64,000 bases of DNA, taken from assembly GCA_020746105.1 (NCBI GenBank), contig CM036628.1, forward strand, positions 21,285,191-21,349,190, in the 5' to 3' direction. The notes beneath the pieces are model-generated. The model ran no database searches, had not been told where the DNA came from, and worked only from the letters and a program-made list of their open reading frames with translations. The stretch is from Trogon surrucura. Lineage: Eukaryota; Chordata; Aves; Trogoniformes; Trogonidae. The position numbers and the translations under genes were made by a program. Below, piece after piece: positions 1 through 12,200 of the stretch (within the stretch, counting starts at the first letter, position 1; each line of letters begins with the position of its first letter).

Positions 1-3000
1 CAACCGCAGCACCGCGCTCTGAAACGCCTTGTTCCTCTGTGGTTTGGGATCATCTGCCCTCCCCTTCTCTCCCAGAAAGGGATGTGGGTCTCTGGGAGGC
101 ACCTACCACCCTCCTGAGGGACCCCCCAAGGGGTGAGTCAAAAAAGCAAGGTCTCCTTTGGTCTGTGGAGACCACAAGTAGGAGCAAGAAAAACTGCTGA
201 CTGCACGAGCTCGGCGACTTCCCGAGGAGGGAAGGGAGAGACCTTGGCCAGTGGCAGCTCCACAGCCTCAGAAATGGGATGTGGGATGCCAGAGCCCCGG
301 AGGGACCACACTTCTTGTGCTGGGAGAGCAGACCGCGGGCCAGCCTCCTGCCGGCGATGCTGCGGGTCCCCGGCACATGTTCTGGGGTGGGTGGAGGGGC
401 AGGGGCTTTGCAGAGCCCCTGGGCTTTGGAAGCGAGGCACCGCGGGGTTCCCAGAGCCCTGCCCAGCTCGTTCAGTTCTTCGTGGTCCTGCTGGTCTCTC
501 AGCCCACCCCGAGGCATTCATCCGTTGCGCTTCCCACCCGGAGTTCGGGCAGATCTGGGCTCCCTGCGTGCTATTTCTGGGGTTTTAATTTCCCAACTCC
601 ATGTCAAGGCAGTGCCGTGGGGAGCAGCGTGACGTTACCAGCCCGCGAGCTGCCCGACATCTCGAGATAAGTTTGCTTCATTCCCCAAACTATATAAAAG
701 TTGCCTGATGTTCTGCCGTAGCCGCATAGCATTCCTTTGTAAGGAAATAAAGTGTCAGTGCCACAGCTGTGAAATATATGCGGAGCTCGCTCCGATTCAG
801 TAGCGTGCACTGGGCAGAGAGGAGCGGTGGGTTCCTGTTTAGGTTTTCGGTTACTGTGTTTGTAAAATATTTATTTTTCTTGGTGTTTCTATCCTAGCCT
901 TTTTAGAATCTAAATATTTGGACGATGGAGGAGCTGCGGCCGGATCCGCCGCGCTGGCCGTGGCGTTGCTCTGCTCGCCGAGTTGCGGCGTGTGTCAGGC
1001 ATGCTGATGGTCTCCCCTGCGCCCGCTTCCAGCCAGCCCTTTGCTTTTTGCCTCAAGATCAGACGGTATTTAAATGCAGTCTCCAGGGGTGGAGAGGGTG
1101 GTATGAGGCATTGAAAGGCCTGGTAGAAGGAACAGAAAAAAAGAAAGAAGGAAAAAAAAAAAGAAGCAAGGCAGCAGCGTATAAATGAATAAATAATAGT
1201 AATAAAAAAGATCATTGGGAAGCAGAGACATTCTTTATGGTGCATTAATGTGTTTTCTCAGCTGCTCTCTTGACTCTCCACCAGCTCTCACAGTTCCTGT
1301 CCTCGGGACACTTGCGGCTGCGAGCGGTGGGCGCAGGAAGGTTTGCGCTCGCTGCTCTGCCCCCCCTCCTCCCCGCTGCCCCCCCGGAGCGTCCCCTTCA
1401 CACCGCTCTTGGGGAACATGGATCCCCCCCCCTTTCCCCACGGACTTTGTGCTCTCCAGCCTCTCACGGGTCTCGCTTGGCTCTTTGGGAGAGCCTGCCA
1501 CGTGCACCAGAGAAGTCCTTCAGGCAGGGCAAGCCAGCAGAAGCGTGACACACGCTGCGTCCTTGGAGTCCCTCCTGGCTCTGCCTCCTCCCTCCCTCCT
1601 GCAGGTTCCCGAGCAGACTCTTTCTTCCTCCCCCCGTCGCCCGCAGCTTTGCGGGGAAGGGATCCAGCCCAGAGGCGTGTGGTGGGACGTCGGCTGCACG
1701 AGGAAGTGGTTCTTATCTGTCTGCCGACAGCACTGTCATCACGCTGTGATGAGTGACGTGGATGCGGTCCCCACCTGCTCCCCGCATTGATCAGAGGGTG
1801 TTGCTGCTGCTATAGAAACACCCGAGTTCTTGCATTCACCTCCTTTCTTCTTTATCTCTTCTCTTTTCCCTTTAGACCCTCAAAAACGCTTCTGAATTCC
1901 CATGCGTTTGAAACCAAGAGCCAATGGGCTCTCTGCTGCACTTGCATTCCTGCCAGGCTACTGTGACAAGGTGCGGTGATGCTTCCCAACTTACAGGGGG
2001 GAAGCTCCTGAGAAACCTCCTTTGTGGGGCCCAAGCCCTCTGCTCTTCACAAAAGGGCAGCAGGATTCGTCCCCCCGTGCTTGCAATGCTCTGTGCGCTT
2101 ATCAGCTCCTCCAGCAAAGCAAGACAAAGCACCCAGTGATTTTATTTTGCTGGCTGCTCGTCACCCATCTGCTTGTTTCCTTGAAATTTTCTTCTGCTAA
2201 CCCACTTTGGCACCTGCAGCTCTGCTGATGAATTGACTAAAAGCTAAGCTATCTCTGCAAAGCTCTTTTATGCCTGGCTGTGGGGAGAGCAGCCCCACAT
2301 CAGGAGGGCAGAAACCTTCTCAGTTCTCTTTTGCAGAGCAGAGACACCCACGTGGAAAACGAGTATGTCCCTGAGTCACAGGGGTCTGGGCTCATCCAGC
2401 AGCATCAGGACAGACGGACGCTCACAGAGCATCCAGCAGAGCCCTGCCAGGCTCCCTGCCCTCAGTGCGCCCAGCTGGTAGTGGCTTTTTTTGTGTGTGT
2501 CTATGACCAGTCCTCTGTGTATATTCTGCAAATCAAATCAGCTCAGTGTAAGAACCAAGGAGACATTTATGAATGGGATTTGAGCTTAAATTCAACTCCC
2601 TCAAAAATACATATATGTATACATCTTCCTTCAAACCAAAAAGTTGTAAACAAACCTGACTTGAGAGTCCTTTGATACCTTGTCAGCTTCCCTTCCCTTT
2701 GCTCCTGGGCAGTCCTGCACCCCTGCAGGCTTTGCTGGCATGTTTCTGGTCGGGTGACGGAGCCACAAACCCAGAAAGATCATTCTGGAGCCCAGCTTCG
2801 CCTCAAGCCTTGGTTGAACACCACAATGGGTCATTTCCCAGTTCTCCCGCCTTGATTATCCGTTGCCTCTGTTGGGATTCTCCCAGGAGCAGACCAGGCT
2901 TTCCAGCTCAGGTTTGCTAAAGCCAGGCTGTCTCTGCTGTTGTTGGTGCTCCTCCTGCCCTACAGCGACCGCCCAGCTGCTGCTCTTCCCTGCTGTCCTG

Positions 3001-3655
3001 CCTCCATTCCCCGAGCAGGAGCCCACCCCAAACCTCACCGAGCTCTCCCCGCAGTTTTGGCGTGACCACTGAGGGAGAATCCCTCTCTCATGCTCTCGCC
3101 ACCCTGCTCGCTGCCTCGGTTTCCTCCTTTCTAGAGCAGGGCTGGCTCCAGTCATCTACTGGTGACTCAGTCGCGATGGTTTAGGAGATGCCAAACGATG
3201 ACACGTGCAAAATTCTTCTCCTGAGTATGCTCTCCATAGTAAATCCCTGTTCGTTCTCAGCCTCTGCTACCACTGAGGTGGCAAAGGAAAGCAGCCGGCA
3301 GGATGGGTTTCGAGGAGCCCCAACCACCTGCAGGTCCCTCTGTGACCTGGTGTCTCCTTTCCTGCCTGTCCCTCTTCTGACCGGTCCCATCCCATAAGGA
3401 AGTGGTGGAATGGGAGAAATCCTCCCCCCAGCCCTGTAATTTCCGACACCTTCAACAAACGCGTGTGGAATGAGCCTTTCGACACGGAGATTCGGTCCAG
3501 AGGGAAACAATTCTCTCTTAGTATCACTGGAGGGACGGGCAGGGGGAGCAGGGCTGGCACAGGGGGTACAGGGAGGGCTGGAGTGGGGAACCTGTCCCGG
3601 GTGTGCTCTGTCCTGGCTGACAACAGCACCCGAGTGAGGAGCCACCAGGCCCTGC
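1..3655. other. Unique non-coding stretch with no supported gene
   Basis: No transposable element or conserved protein is recognisable here. Two things stand out. A TATA-box-like TATATAAAAG lies at 691-700. A short CpG-rich patch at about 920-1030 holds an ATG at 925 in good Kozak context, opening an 87-codon frame that ends in a lysine-rich A-tract (about 1135-1170). The peptide resembles nothing I know and its tail is plainly low-complexity, so I do not call a gene. The rest is mixed-composition sequence with short overlapping open frames on both strands, as expected by chance. Confidence 0.6.
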
Positions 3656-3663
3656 CCTTCCCC

Positions 3664-4513
3664 TCTTCTTTTTTCTTTTTCCTCTTTTCTTTTGCCTTTC
3701 TCCCTCTTCTTTTTCCTCTTTTCTTTTGCCTTTCTCCCTCTTCTTTTTTCCTCTTTTCTTTTGCCTTTCTCCCTCTTCTTTTTCCTCTTTTCTTTTGCCT
3801 TTCTCCCTCTTCTTTTTCCTCTTTTCTTTTGCCTTTCTCCCTCTTCTTTTTCCTCTTTTCTTTTGCCTTTCTCCCTCTTCTTTTTCTTCTTTTCTTTTGC
3901 CTTTCTCCCTCTTCTTTTTCTTCTTTTCTTTTGCCTTTCTCCCTCTTCTTTTTCTTCTTTTCTTTTGCCTTTCTCCCTCTTCTTTTTCTTCTTTTCTTTT
4001 GCCTTTCTCCCTCTTCTTTTTCCTCTTTTCTTTTGCCTTTCTCCCTCTTCTTTTTCCTCTTTTCTTTTGCCTTTCTCCCTCTTCTTTTTCCTCTTTTCTT
4101 TTGCCTTTCTCCCTCTTCTTTTTCCTCTTTTCTTTTGCCTTTCTCCCTCTTCTTTTTCCTCTTTTCTTTTGCCTTTCTCCCTCTTCTTTTTCCTCTTTTC
4201 TTTTGCCTTTCTCCCTCTTCTTTTTCCTCTTTTCTTTTGCCTTTCTCCCTCTTCTTTTTCCTCTTTTCTTTTGCCTTTCTCCCTCTTCTTTTTCCTCTTT
4301 TCTTTTGCCTTTCTCCCTCTTCTTTTCTTCTTTTCTTTTGCCTTTCTCCCTCTTCTTTTTCTTCTTTTCTTTTGCCTTTCTCCCTCTTCTTTTTCTTCTT
4401 TTCTTTTGCCTTTCTCCCTCTTCTTTTTCTTCTTTTCTTTTGCCTTTCTCCCTCTTCTTTTTCTTCTTTTCTTTTGCCTTTCTCCCTCTTCTTTTTCTTC
4501 TTTTCTTTTGCCT
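3664..4513. repeat. Polypyrimidine satellite: 25 copies of a 34-bp unit
   Basis: A 34-bp unit of C and T with a single G (inside TTTTGCC) is repeated head to tail. The lone G recurs every 34 bases from 3694 to 4510, giving 25 copies, with one 35-base step (3728 to 3763) and one 33-base step (4307 to 4340). Two unit variants differ by one base before the TCTTTTCTTTTG segment (TTTTTCCTC versus TTTTTCTTC). They occur in blocks: 6 of the C type, 4 T, 9 C, 6 T. Such blocks indicate expansion by unequal exchange or replication slippage. A C/T strand cannot form TAA, TAG or TGA, so every + frame stays open and yields spurious Phe/Leu/Ser-rich open frames of up to 562 codons. The complementary strand is polypurine, so the tract could adopt triplex (H-DNA) structures. 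Confidence 0.97.
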
Positions 4514-4858
4514 TTTTTCTCTTCTCTTTTGTCTTTTTTTTATCTTTTTTCTTCTCTTTTGTCTTTTTTAATCTTTTTTCTTCTCTTTTGTCTTTTTTAA
4601 TCTTTTTTCTTCTCTTTTGTCTTTTTTCTCTTTTTTTCTTTTCTCTTTCTTCTTTTCTCTTTTGTCTTTTTTTCTCTTTTGTCTTTTTTCTTTTCTCTTC
4701 TTGTCTTTTTTCTTATTTTTTCTTGTCTCTTTTCTTTTGTCTTTTTTTCTTTTCTTTCGTCTTCTTTTTCTGTCTTTTTTTCTTATTTTGTCTTTTTTTT
4801 TTTCCTTTTTTCCTTCTCTTTTCTTTCTCTTTTCCTTCCCTTTCCCTTTTCCCTCCCG
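4514..4858. repeat. Degenerate T-rich polypyrimidine array
   Basis: This directly continues the 34-bp satellite, but the recurring core changes from TTTTGCC to TTTTGTC and the spacing becomes irregular. Around 4545-4620 a roughly 29-bp unit (CTTCTCTTTTGTC plus a T-run and AATC) repeats about three times. After that only irregular T/C runs separated by GTC remain, with a C-rich end at 4830-4858. It is probably an older, decayed part of the same array, or its seed sequence. Confidence 0.85.
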
Positions 4859-5240
4859 TTCCCCTCCCCTCCGCCGGGCTCCGGGCTCTCCTTAGGCGAG
4901 ATCCCCCCCTAGCGGCCGCCCGCGGGCACCGCCCCCGCTCCCCCCGCTCCCCCGCCGGGCTCCTCCCGCCGCTGCCGGCCCCGCAGGTGCGGGGGGCCGG
5001 GAGGGGACGGTCTCTGCACAGCGGTCTCCGGGACGGTTCCCCAGCCCGGCGGGGCTTGCTCTCCGGCCGCCTTTTGCCGCTCCGGAGCCCGAAAGCACCT
5101 CGCCCCCCAGCCCCGGCACAGCCAGCACGGATTTCGCAACGCAAAATATAAATCACTGGTCCCCACCATCGCCATCTCCGCAGCTTTCTCTCTCGGGTGA
5201 TCCTGCACCCGCAGCCCGTCACACCCAGCTTAATAAAGCC
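4850..5240. promoter_or_regulatory. CpG island, candidate promoter
   Basis: The segment is very GC-rich. I count about 36 CpG dinucleotides in the roughly 290 bases from 4855 to 5145, far above the depleted level of the surrounding DNA. It contains GC-box-like stretches and a NotI-type GCGGCCGC at 4912-4919. CpG islands of this density usually mark promoters kept unmethylated in the germ line. A TATA-like AAAATATAAAT follows near 5143. Direction cannot be decided: no first coding exon is recognisable on either side, so the transcript could be non-coding, or its coding exons could lie far away. The polypyrimidine satellite abuts the 5' (+ strand) side. Confidence 0.65.
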
Positions 5241-8200
5241 GGGTTCAGAGGGGCGAGGCCCCCCGGGTCCCAGGTGCTGGCTCGGGGAGGGGCAGCAACC
5301 GGGAGCAGCTGCGGGGCTGGAGCTGCAGCACCCGAGGGACCTGTTGGGAGAAGCCCTCCAGGGCTGTTTTATCTTTACTCCGGGGATCAGAGGTCTGTGT
5401 ATGTCCTGGAGCAGCAGCGATGCTTATTCCTGCCTCCTGCCACCGTCCTTTCTCGTTAGTCATAGAAACATCCAGCGCTTTTCCCCCTAAAATAGACCAG
5501 TGTGGCCTGGGCACATTTCCTGAACCCCCGAGTGTTCCTTGCCCGGAGCCTCGGCACGATGTGCAGAAGTTCCGACGTGGTGATGGCTCCTGTGTGGTGC
5601 ACGAGGCACAGCAGCATCTCACCAGGAGCTTTTCCCCGTGCTGTCTCAGTGCCCAGAGCTCCTGTCCCCATGCCGGCGGGGAGCTGTGGCCACACACCCT
5701 GGTGGCATCTTTCACCTTCCTGGCCCTTGTGTGCAGATTCCAGAGCCTAATGCAGACCTGTACGGGTCTTGTGCGAGTAGTATCTGAGCGTTAGGGCCAG
5801 GCACAATGCCGAGACTTTGGTAAAAAGAGAAATGACCAACAAAAACAAAGCCCCGGAATCTGATAGCAGAGATGCTTGTGCCCCGGGAGCAGCCCAGGGA
5901 ACAGTCTGTGCTGCTGAGGGAGGTGCCTGAGAGTCACCACGAAATAGGACAAGCTGGAAGGATGTTGCTATATTGGGAACTCAGCTGGAAGCTTTCTCTC
6001 CTTTTTCTTTTAAGAGTCCAGATTTCCTATAACATCACCTTAAAGCACCTAGGGCCCTGCAGCGTGCTGGGGTTGCCATCCCACCCCGTCATGGCCCCAG
6101 AAGGGCTGCAGCCCTGGGGGGACCTGAGCAAAGCCCCCTCTGCCAGCCGGGCGCTCTGGTGCAGGAGCATCAGCCCTTGGGACAGCGAGTGAGATCCAAA
6201 AAGCTGCCTGTGCGTTCCCTGGTGTCCCGCAGCCCTGGCAGAGGGAAGAAAAATGAGCTCAGAGAGAGCAAGTCTGGATTCTCCTTTCACCACGGGGACA
6301 AAGGAAGGTAGAGGTGTTGTGGCAGAGCACAGGAGGGATGTGGTGCAGCTCAGGGCTCTTCTCTTGCTGAAGGGCTTGAGACGGAGCAAATCCACCATCA
6401 GAGCCAGGAACCACGGCTGCTGGTGCGGTTGAAGGACGCAGGGAAGGAGCAGCAAACTTGGGGCGCCTCCAGCCTCCCTGGCCCCTCCCGGCTCCCTCCC
6501 GGCCCCGGGCAGGGGAGCTGCCAGAGCAAACCCGCTGTCTGGGATGCTGCCAGGGGATTTCCAGCTCCTCCTGCCTGACCCCGGCACAGTCCCATGGGTG
6601 ATGTTGGGAGAGTTTCCCAAAAATCCTGCCCGAGGAGCCCTTCCCCACTGGCAGCCCCGAGGCTGGCCGCAGCGCAGCCTGAGCTGCAAACCTGGGCTGA
6701 GCCCTCTCCCCTCTGTCCCTGAGAGGCTGGGAGCATGGGGGAAGGCAGATGGAGGGAAGATCTGGAAGAGAAGGCATCTTGAAGGAAGAAAGTAACAACC
6801 AGAAACACTGAGAAAGGGATGAAATGTGACAGAAAAGTTGGCCTGAGGGAAATAACGGCAGCTAAAAATAACCGTCCAAAGGCTGCAGCGGGAGAGAGAA
6901 GGAAAAGTGCCAATCTGAAGGAGAAATGGGGTTACACTGCAGCCTCCCCCCTGCACCCTCTGTCTGAGCCCCACAACACTGGCAGGGTGCTCCAGCGAGC
7001 CCAGAGATCAGAGGTCTGGAGGAGTACCAGGCTTCAGGGCCAGGGCAGAGACCTCAGATTCGGTTTTACAGCTCACCCACAGCCGATCCCACCCCAGATC
7101 TCACTGCGGGGATGGGGCTGCTGCCCGCGGAGCCCCCTGCCCGCCCCAGCCCGCACACCTGCCAGCCCATCGCCTTGATTACATCTCTCTGTTTCCTTCC
7201 CGACTCGAGCACAGAAAGCCTCTTTGCCATTCATTTACCCAGGGACTTCATTGGTATTTAATAAACTCGATTAAGCAAGCACCTTAATGTGCTTTCGTAA
7301 TGAAAACATAATTGTTTCTGCAGCTACAATGCAAGGACTCTCCACTGCAAGTGGCGGGTGCTAGGGAGCAGGGTAATAAAACGCAGAAGAGCCCAGAACT
7401 CGGGAAGTTATTTGTTCTCCCCCTCAGGAAATAAACATGTTATCCCTTCACCAGGGCTCGGATAGTACCAGGGAAGAAACGAACCATGCTGTGCAATGGG
7501 GAGATGGGCTGTCTGCCCGATTTGGAGCAATCCTGCTCCCCTCATCCCTGTCCCTTCCCTGCAAAAACACGCAAGCACAGAGCATGGGTAATTTTTCACC
7601 ACGTTGCTCCATCGGGCCTCGCACGTGGGATGCACGCATCCTGTGCTCTGCCATCCCACGCAGGGATGCGCGTGCGATGAAACAGGGTCACTGCTCTGAG
7701 CCTTCTCGGGCGTCAGTGCCCATCAATGTGCACACACACGAGCCGGGCTCCGGAGAGTTTGTGATTCCTCAGAACAAGCTGTGCACATCAGCACAGGAAC
7801 ACGTCTCGCAGCAGCCTTGGTACAAATAAATAGGAAAAGAAGTTACTCTGCAAACAGCAGGCGTAACGGCATCCCCCCAAACTGAGACACAAACCGTCAC
7901 CTGCAGGGTTTGTGTGTCACAGGAGGTCTCTATAGAGACCAAGCAGAAGAAGAATCCTGCTCACTCTACACTGTTTGTGTTGAGATATTTCTCATGATTG
8001 ATGATATAGAAAATACTGCGACCACGGGTGAGCAGCCCAGAGGTTGCCGTGGCCAGAAGGAGCTGGGGAAGACCAGAGCCCACTTGTGCTCCCTGAGGAA
8101 GATGATAGGGAGGAAGCACCCTGTGTTTGCACCGAAGGGTAGCATGGCTTGTGCAGGAGTGAAGAAGAGACAGATGGTCCCATTTTGTGTGAAAAGGCAG

Positions 8201-9240
8201 AGAGGGAAGATGTAACTTGGGAATCTCCCCAGAACAAGCCATCTGTGAGGTGTAGGGCCTGTGCTGCTGCTGGTATAGCAAGGTAGCCAAAATACTGAAG
8301 CAGCAGAGGATGATGTGCTCGGGATGAAGCAGAACCGCATTTCATTACTGCTTTTGCTTTATTTGTGACTTTGAGGTCACAGGTAGCATAACCAAGAATT
8401 TAATCCTTCTTCTTTTTTATTTCTGCTGTAATAGGTTTGTATTCTCCTGTATCCCTGTCTGACACTAACCAGGGTCTCTGGCAACTCTGTTGTGGACAAA
8501 TGCTTTAAAATACTGGAAACTAGGAATGGCTCTGGAAACCTCATGAGCCAGATTGTATTTCCCACTGAAGCTCTGGTGATCCTTTGAGGAGTTGCTGGCA
8601 TCAAGCTCAAAGTCTCACAGAGCATCCGTGGGACCCTCCTCCTCTTCCTGGCAGGAGGAAAGTCCCATCCGAGGCTCCGGACAGTTGTCATGGTGCACTG
8701 GCCGCTGTGGGAAGGGAGGTCTGGGACGAGATAAGCTCTTGGGTCACCTTCTCTAGGCAATCTGTACCTCGAGAGCACACGAGAGTATCCGTCCTCCCGC
8801 AGCCACCTTCCCACTGTGGGCTCCACCGCTCCAAAGGCATCCTCCCTGCAGATGGCTTCCAATGCTGACAGATAAACAGGGGCATAAATCTGGGCAGGGT
8901 CACGGTCTAATTGAGAGCCCACCCATGCACAGGAATGTAGGATACGGTGACGGCAGAGGGATGGGACCGGCTGACAATGCGCTGGCTGGTCGGCTTGCTG
9001 CGGGTAGTGCCCCCTTATTTGATGTCAGGGCTCTTTCATTAATCAGGCCATAAATCAGATGAGCCCCAGTGCTCGTTTGGCTGGGCGAGGTGTCCCAGTG
9101 CTGCTGCTCTACCAAGGTGCTGAGGTTGCTGAAGGGTCGCCAGCTCTGTCCCTCCAGGGCAGGGCTGGGGGTTGAGCCGAAGCTCCCCACGACGGCTCCA
9201 GCAGGACAAAGCTGCAGAAGGGCAGGGATCTTCAATTTCG
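5241..9240. other. Unique non-coding stretch
   Basis: This is GC-rich mixed sequence with no recognisable element up to about 7190. A 315-codon open frame on the minus strand (6027-6974) overlaps two other long minus-strand frames and has no recognisable domain, so I treat it as chance openness in stop-poor DNA. At 7195-7345 the sequence becomes AT-rich with short homeodomain-like cores and could be a conserved regulatory block. A minus-strand frame at 8377-8922 (181 codons) is less compositionally biased but matches no family I recognise. Confidence 0.55.
7925..7940. repeat. Perfect 16-bp palindrome GGTCTCTATAGAGACC
   Basis: The two 8-bp halves are exact reverse complements with no spacer. 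It may be a chance palindrome or a dimeric protein-binding site; nothing around it decides. Confidence 0.9.
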
Positions 9241-9282
9241 TATTTTTATTTATTTATTTATCTACTTATTTGCTTATTTATT
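9241..9282. repeat. Imperfect (TTTA)n microsatellite
   Basis: The tetranucleotide TTTA/ATTT repeats over about 42 bases, with interruptions (CTAC, GC), and ends against a G-run at 9284-9291. An interrupted array like this is usually old and fairly stable. Confidence 0.9.
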
Positions 9283-12200
9283 CTGGGGGGGGTGGGCAGG
9301 GTAGAGAACACAAGAAGGCTGAAAATAAAAGAGGCCGCCTCTATAAATCACCGATATTAAAACGGCGTGAAAGGACTGGGGTCTTCAGACACGAATAAGC
9401 CCTGGGTGGGAGCACAGGAGGCATTGCTGGCCCAGTCATTCAACTCTGCAAATATACATCAGGTCTTCCTGACACATCGTTATTAGCTTTCCTACGCTGA
9501 ATTGCACAGGGATAAACTTGGGGCTGGGAGAAAAACCGCAGAGATTATTGTCAGCCCCAGCGCTGCCACGCGCTGTGCTTTTTCTCCTTCTGCCCCCCCC
9601 ACCTCCGCCTTTTTCAACCAGGAACACAAAGGAAATTCATGGCATTTCTACGGCTAATACTGCAGGAAGCGTTGGTGGGCCTGAAAGAGAAGAAAGAATT
9701 ACAGGGCTCATCCAGACAGTGGGATGTGGAGGGTGAAGGAGAGCCAGGGGGGAGCAGAGAGGGAGGGTGTAAGAGGAGGCTGAGAGCAGCTGATCTCAGT
9801 AAAATGATAGTTTGGTGCATTGGTGGGGGAGAAAAAAAAAAAAAAAAAGAAACTTCAATAAAACAAATTGGATTTAAATCCTTCGGTAAAGCCGGTTCCC
9901 AGCGAGTAAGCGCGGGGAATGGGCGGTTTATGTTACACTTGTGCAGCCGTGTGGCCTCTCGCAGATTGCTAACGAGGGCATGGGGGGGCCGGCAGCCACC
10001 CCCTTCACATCCTCACCCTCACTCTCCAGATCAGCACATGTCCCCTTTCGGCTTCCTCAGCGTCGGAGCACTCCCGAAACGCTGCCGGGCAGTCACCCCT
10101 TCCACCTTTGCCCCTGCAGCAAACCCCAAAATTCTGGGTGTCCCCCCTGCTGCCCCCATTTCACTCCCAGAGCCCCTCGCAGAAGCCCAGCTCTCGCTCT
10201 GCCTGGCTCCCTTAGCTTCAGCAGAGCCCCTCACCTTCCCGGGGCAGGGAAGGTAAAAGCAAAGCCCTGCGAAGGGGCGAAGGGGGCTCAGGGCTGTCCC
10301 CTCTGGAGCAGCCGCTCATCTTAGAGCCATCTTGGAGGAGCCATCCCCTCTGAGAGGTCTCAGTGGTCCTCCCCGGACACTGGTGCCACCCCCAGCCTGA
10401 GCTGCCCATCGGCACCAAGCAGGTGATGGTCCATGGAGGTCAACGGCCCCAGCAGAGGATCCACCAGGCTCCTTCCCGCTCGCCATCACAGGGCTTGATG
10501 TCAGGTCTCCGGAGAGGTGAAAGCCTCCCCACTGACTCCCCCACTGCCCAGTTAACTGCCCATAGCATTAAAGATACAATCAGCAATAAAGCCTAAAAAT
10601 AGCCCAGAGAGACTGTCAGCAGCGTAAATGAAGATTGGTGGGTGTTGTGGAGCGGGGATAAGTACAGAAGGTTCATGGTTCACCTCTCCCATGGGCAGGT
10701 GCCTGCGGGGGGTTATCTGGGAGCACCTGTGACCAGGGCAGGGTGCCCAGAGACTGGGCTCTGCCTGCTTCCCGGGAAGGCACGAGGTGGCAGTTCTCAC
10801 AGTTTTGGTGAGTAACCAGCTGACTCCTGTAAGTGACACCTCATGTAAGAAAGGCTCCAAACCTGGTCTGGGCCCACGCAGATGTCTGGCAGATAATTTC
10901 CCTCACAGCCTCCAAGCACTTTCTGCAGGGAATATTTCCCTGGGCATCGGGGCGAGGGCATGCAGCTGGTAGGAAGGGTTAACGACCTGAGTCGAGGCTA
11001 CCCTTAGCGGGTTGCCCTGGCCAGAGGCTGGTTTGCTGAGCTCTCACATCCAGCGAGGAGAATCGATCTGCCATCACCGGGGTGAGCAGGGAGCTCTGGT
11101 TTAAAGTCCTGCTGGGTGCAGCTGGTTGCACGTGATCCCTCCAAAACGAGGAGACTGTGGGCAGAGGGGGCAAAGCTGGACGGCTCAAGGGACCCTGATG
11201 CTGAGTGAGGCTTGGGTCTCCTTCCCCAGACCCGCTGTCCTGGAAACACCCATGTTTCGGGGGTTTATTCACCCGTTATTCACCCTCGTCAGGTTTGAAA
11301 CCAAGCCCCTCTCCTCAACGTGGGGCCGCCCGGTTGTCATGGCACGAGGAGAAATCTGGAAGCTATTGGGCCAGTGGGAACACCATGCCCAGTTCATTTC
11401 CTTTAAGGAAACACAACCTGAGGGGATAAGTAGAGCTTCTTTGCGTACACAATCCCATACTGTTTATCCAACACAAATTAAAAAACGTGGTCCTCGGGAA
11501 CACGGAGCTGGGGAGATAAAGAAGCGATTGGCTCCCAGACGGGTTTCATTACTGCCCCGACACAACCAGCCTCTGAAACCACTTTGTATTTCAGGACAAT
11601 GGCAGGAAAGCTGGGACCTTCGGAGCACGAGCGGGCTTCAGGGATGACACTCAAGGTGCTGTAAATAAGTACGAGATGGAAAATCGGGTGAATATTTGCA
11701 TCGGCATCCGTCTCTCTCCAGTGCTTTTGTGCCGCTTGTTTAACATGTTCGAGTCCCGGGTGTGCACAAACCACGTGAAAGCTCTGTTGGAGATGAGAAG
11801 TCGCTGAGGACTTTGCCACAGCTGGGGAGGTGCCGAGCGCCAGGCAAATGGGGCGGTTTTGTGAAAAACCACAGAGCCTCATCCTCGGGGCCCCCAGGGC
11901 CAGAGCTCGATTACAGCAGGTCTCTCCCCGTCACTGCGCTGTGGGCAGGCTGAACGGGGAAAAATGCCATCTGGGGTCTCACTTGAAAAGGGTTTTACAA
12001 GCAATGGGATTTTATTACAAGCAGTCTAGCAACGGTGCAGTTTCTGTGTCGCCCTGCGGTGGAAGGGCAGGGGCTGGGAGCGGCGCTGCCCTCCTGGAGA
12101 GGCATCGAGCACATTGCTGGGGCCTGCCCTTGCAAGATCCATCCGGGAGGGACACAGGCTGTATTGGAACGCTTTGTCCTGCAGTGAAATGCTGGGAACG

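Noticed and set aside
37..780. Possible 3' end of a gene suggested by AATAAA near 746
   Set aside because: A lone AATAAA is common by chance and no upstream coding exon is recognisable.
691..1188. TATA box followed by an 87-codon frame starting MEELRPDPP
   Set aside because: The TATA is about 230 bases before the ATG, the peptide matches nothing known, and its end is an A-rich low-complexity tail.
3463..5151. 562-codon + strand open frame and two overlapping ones rich in Phe, Leu and Ser
   Set aside because: A C/T-only strand cannot contain stop codons, so every + frame across the satellite is open. The translation is just the 34-bp repeat.
11735..11765. tRNA-like T-arm sequence GTTCGAGTCCCGGG
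   Set aside because: No matching A box, anticodon arm or acceptor stem lies in the preceding 70 bases.
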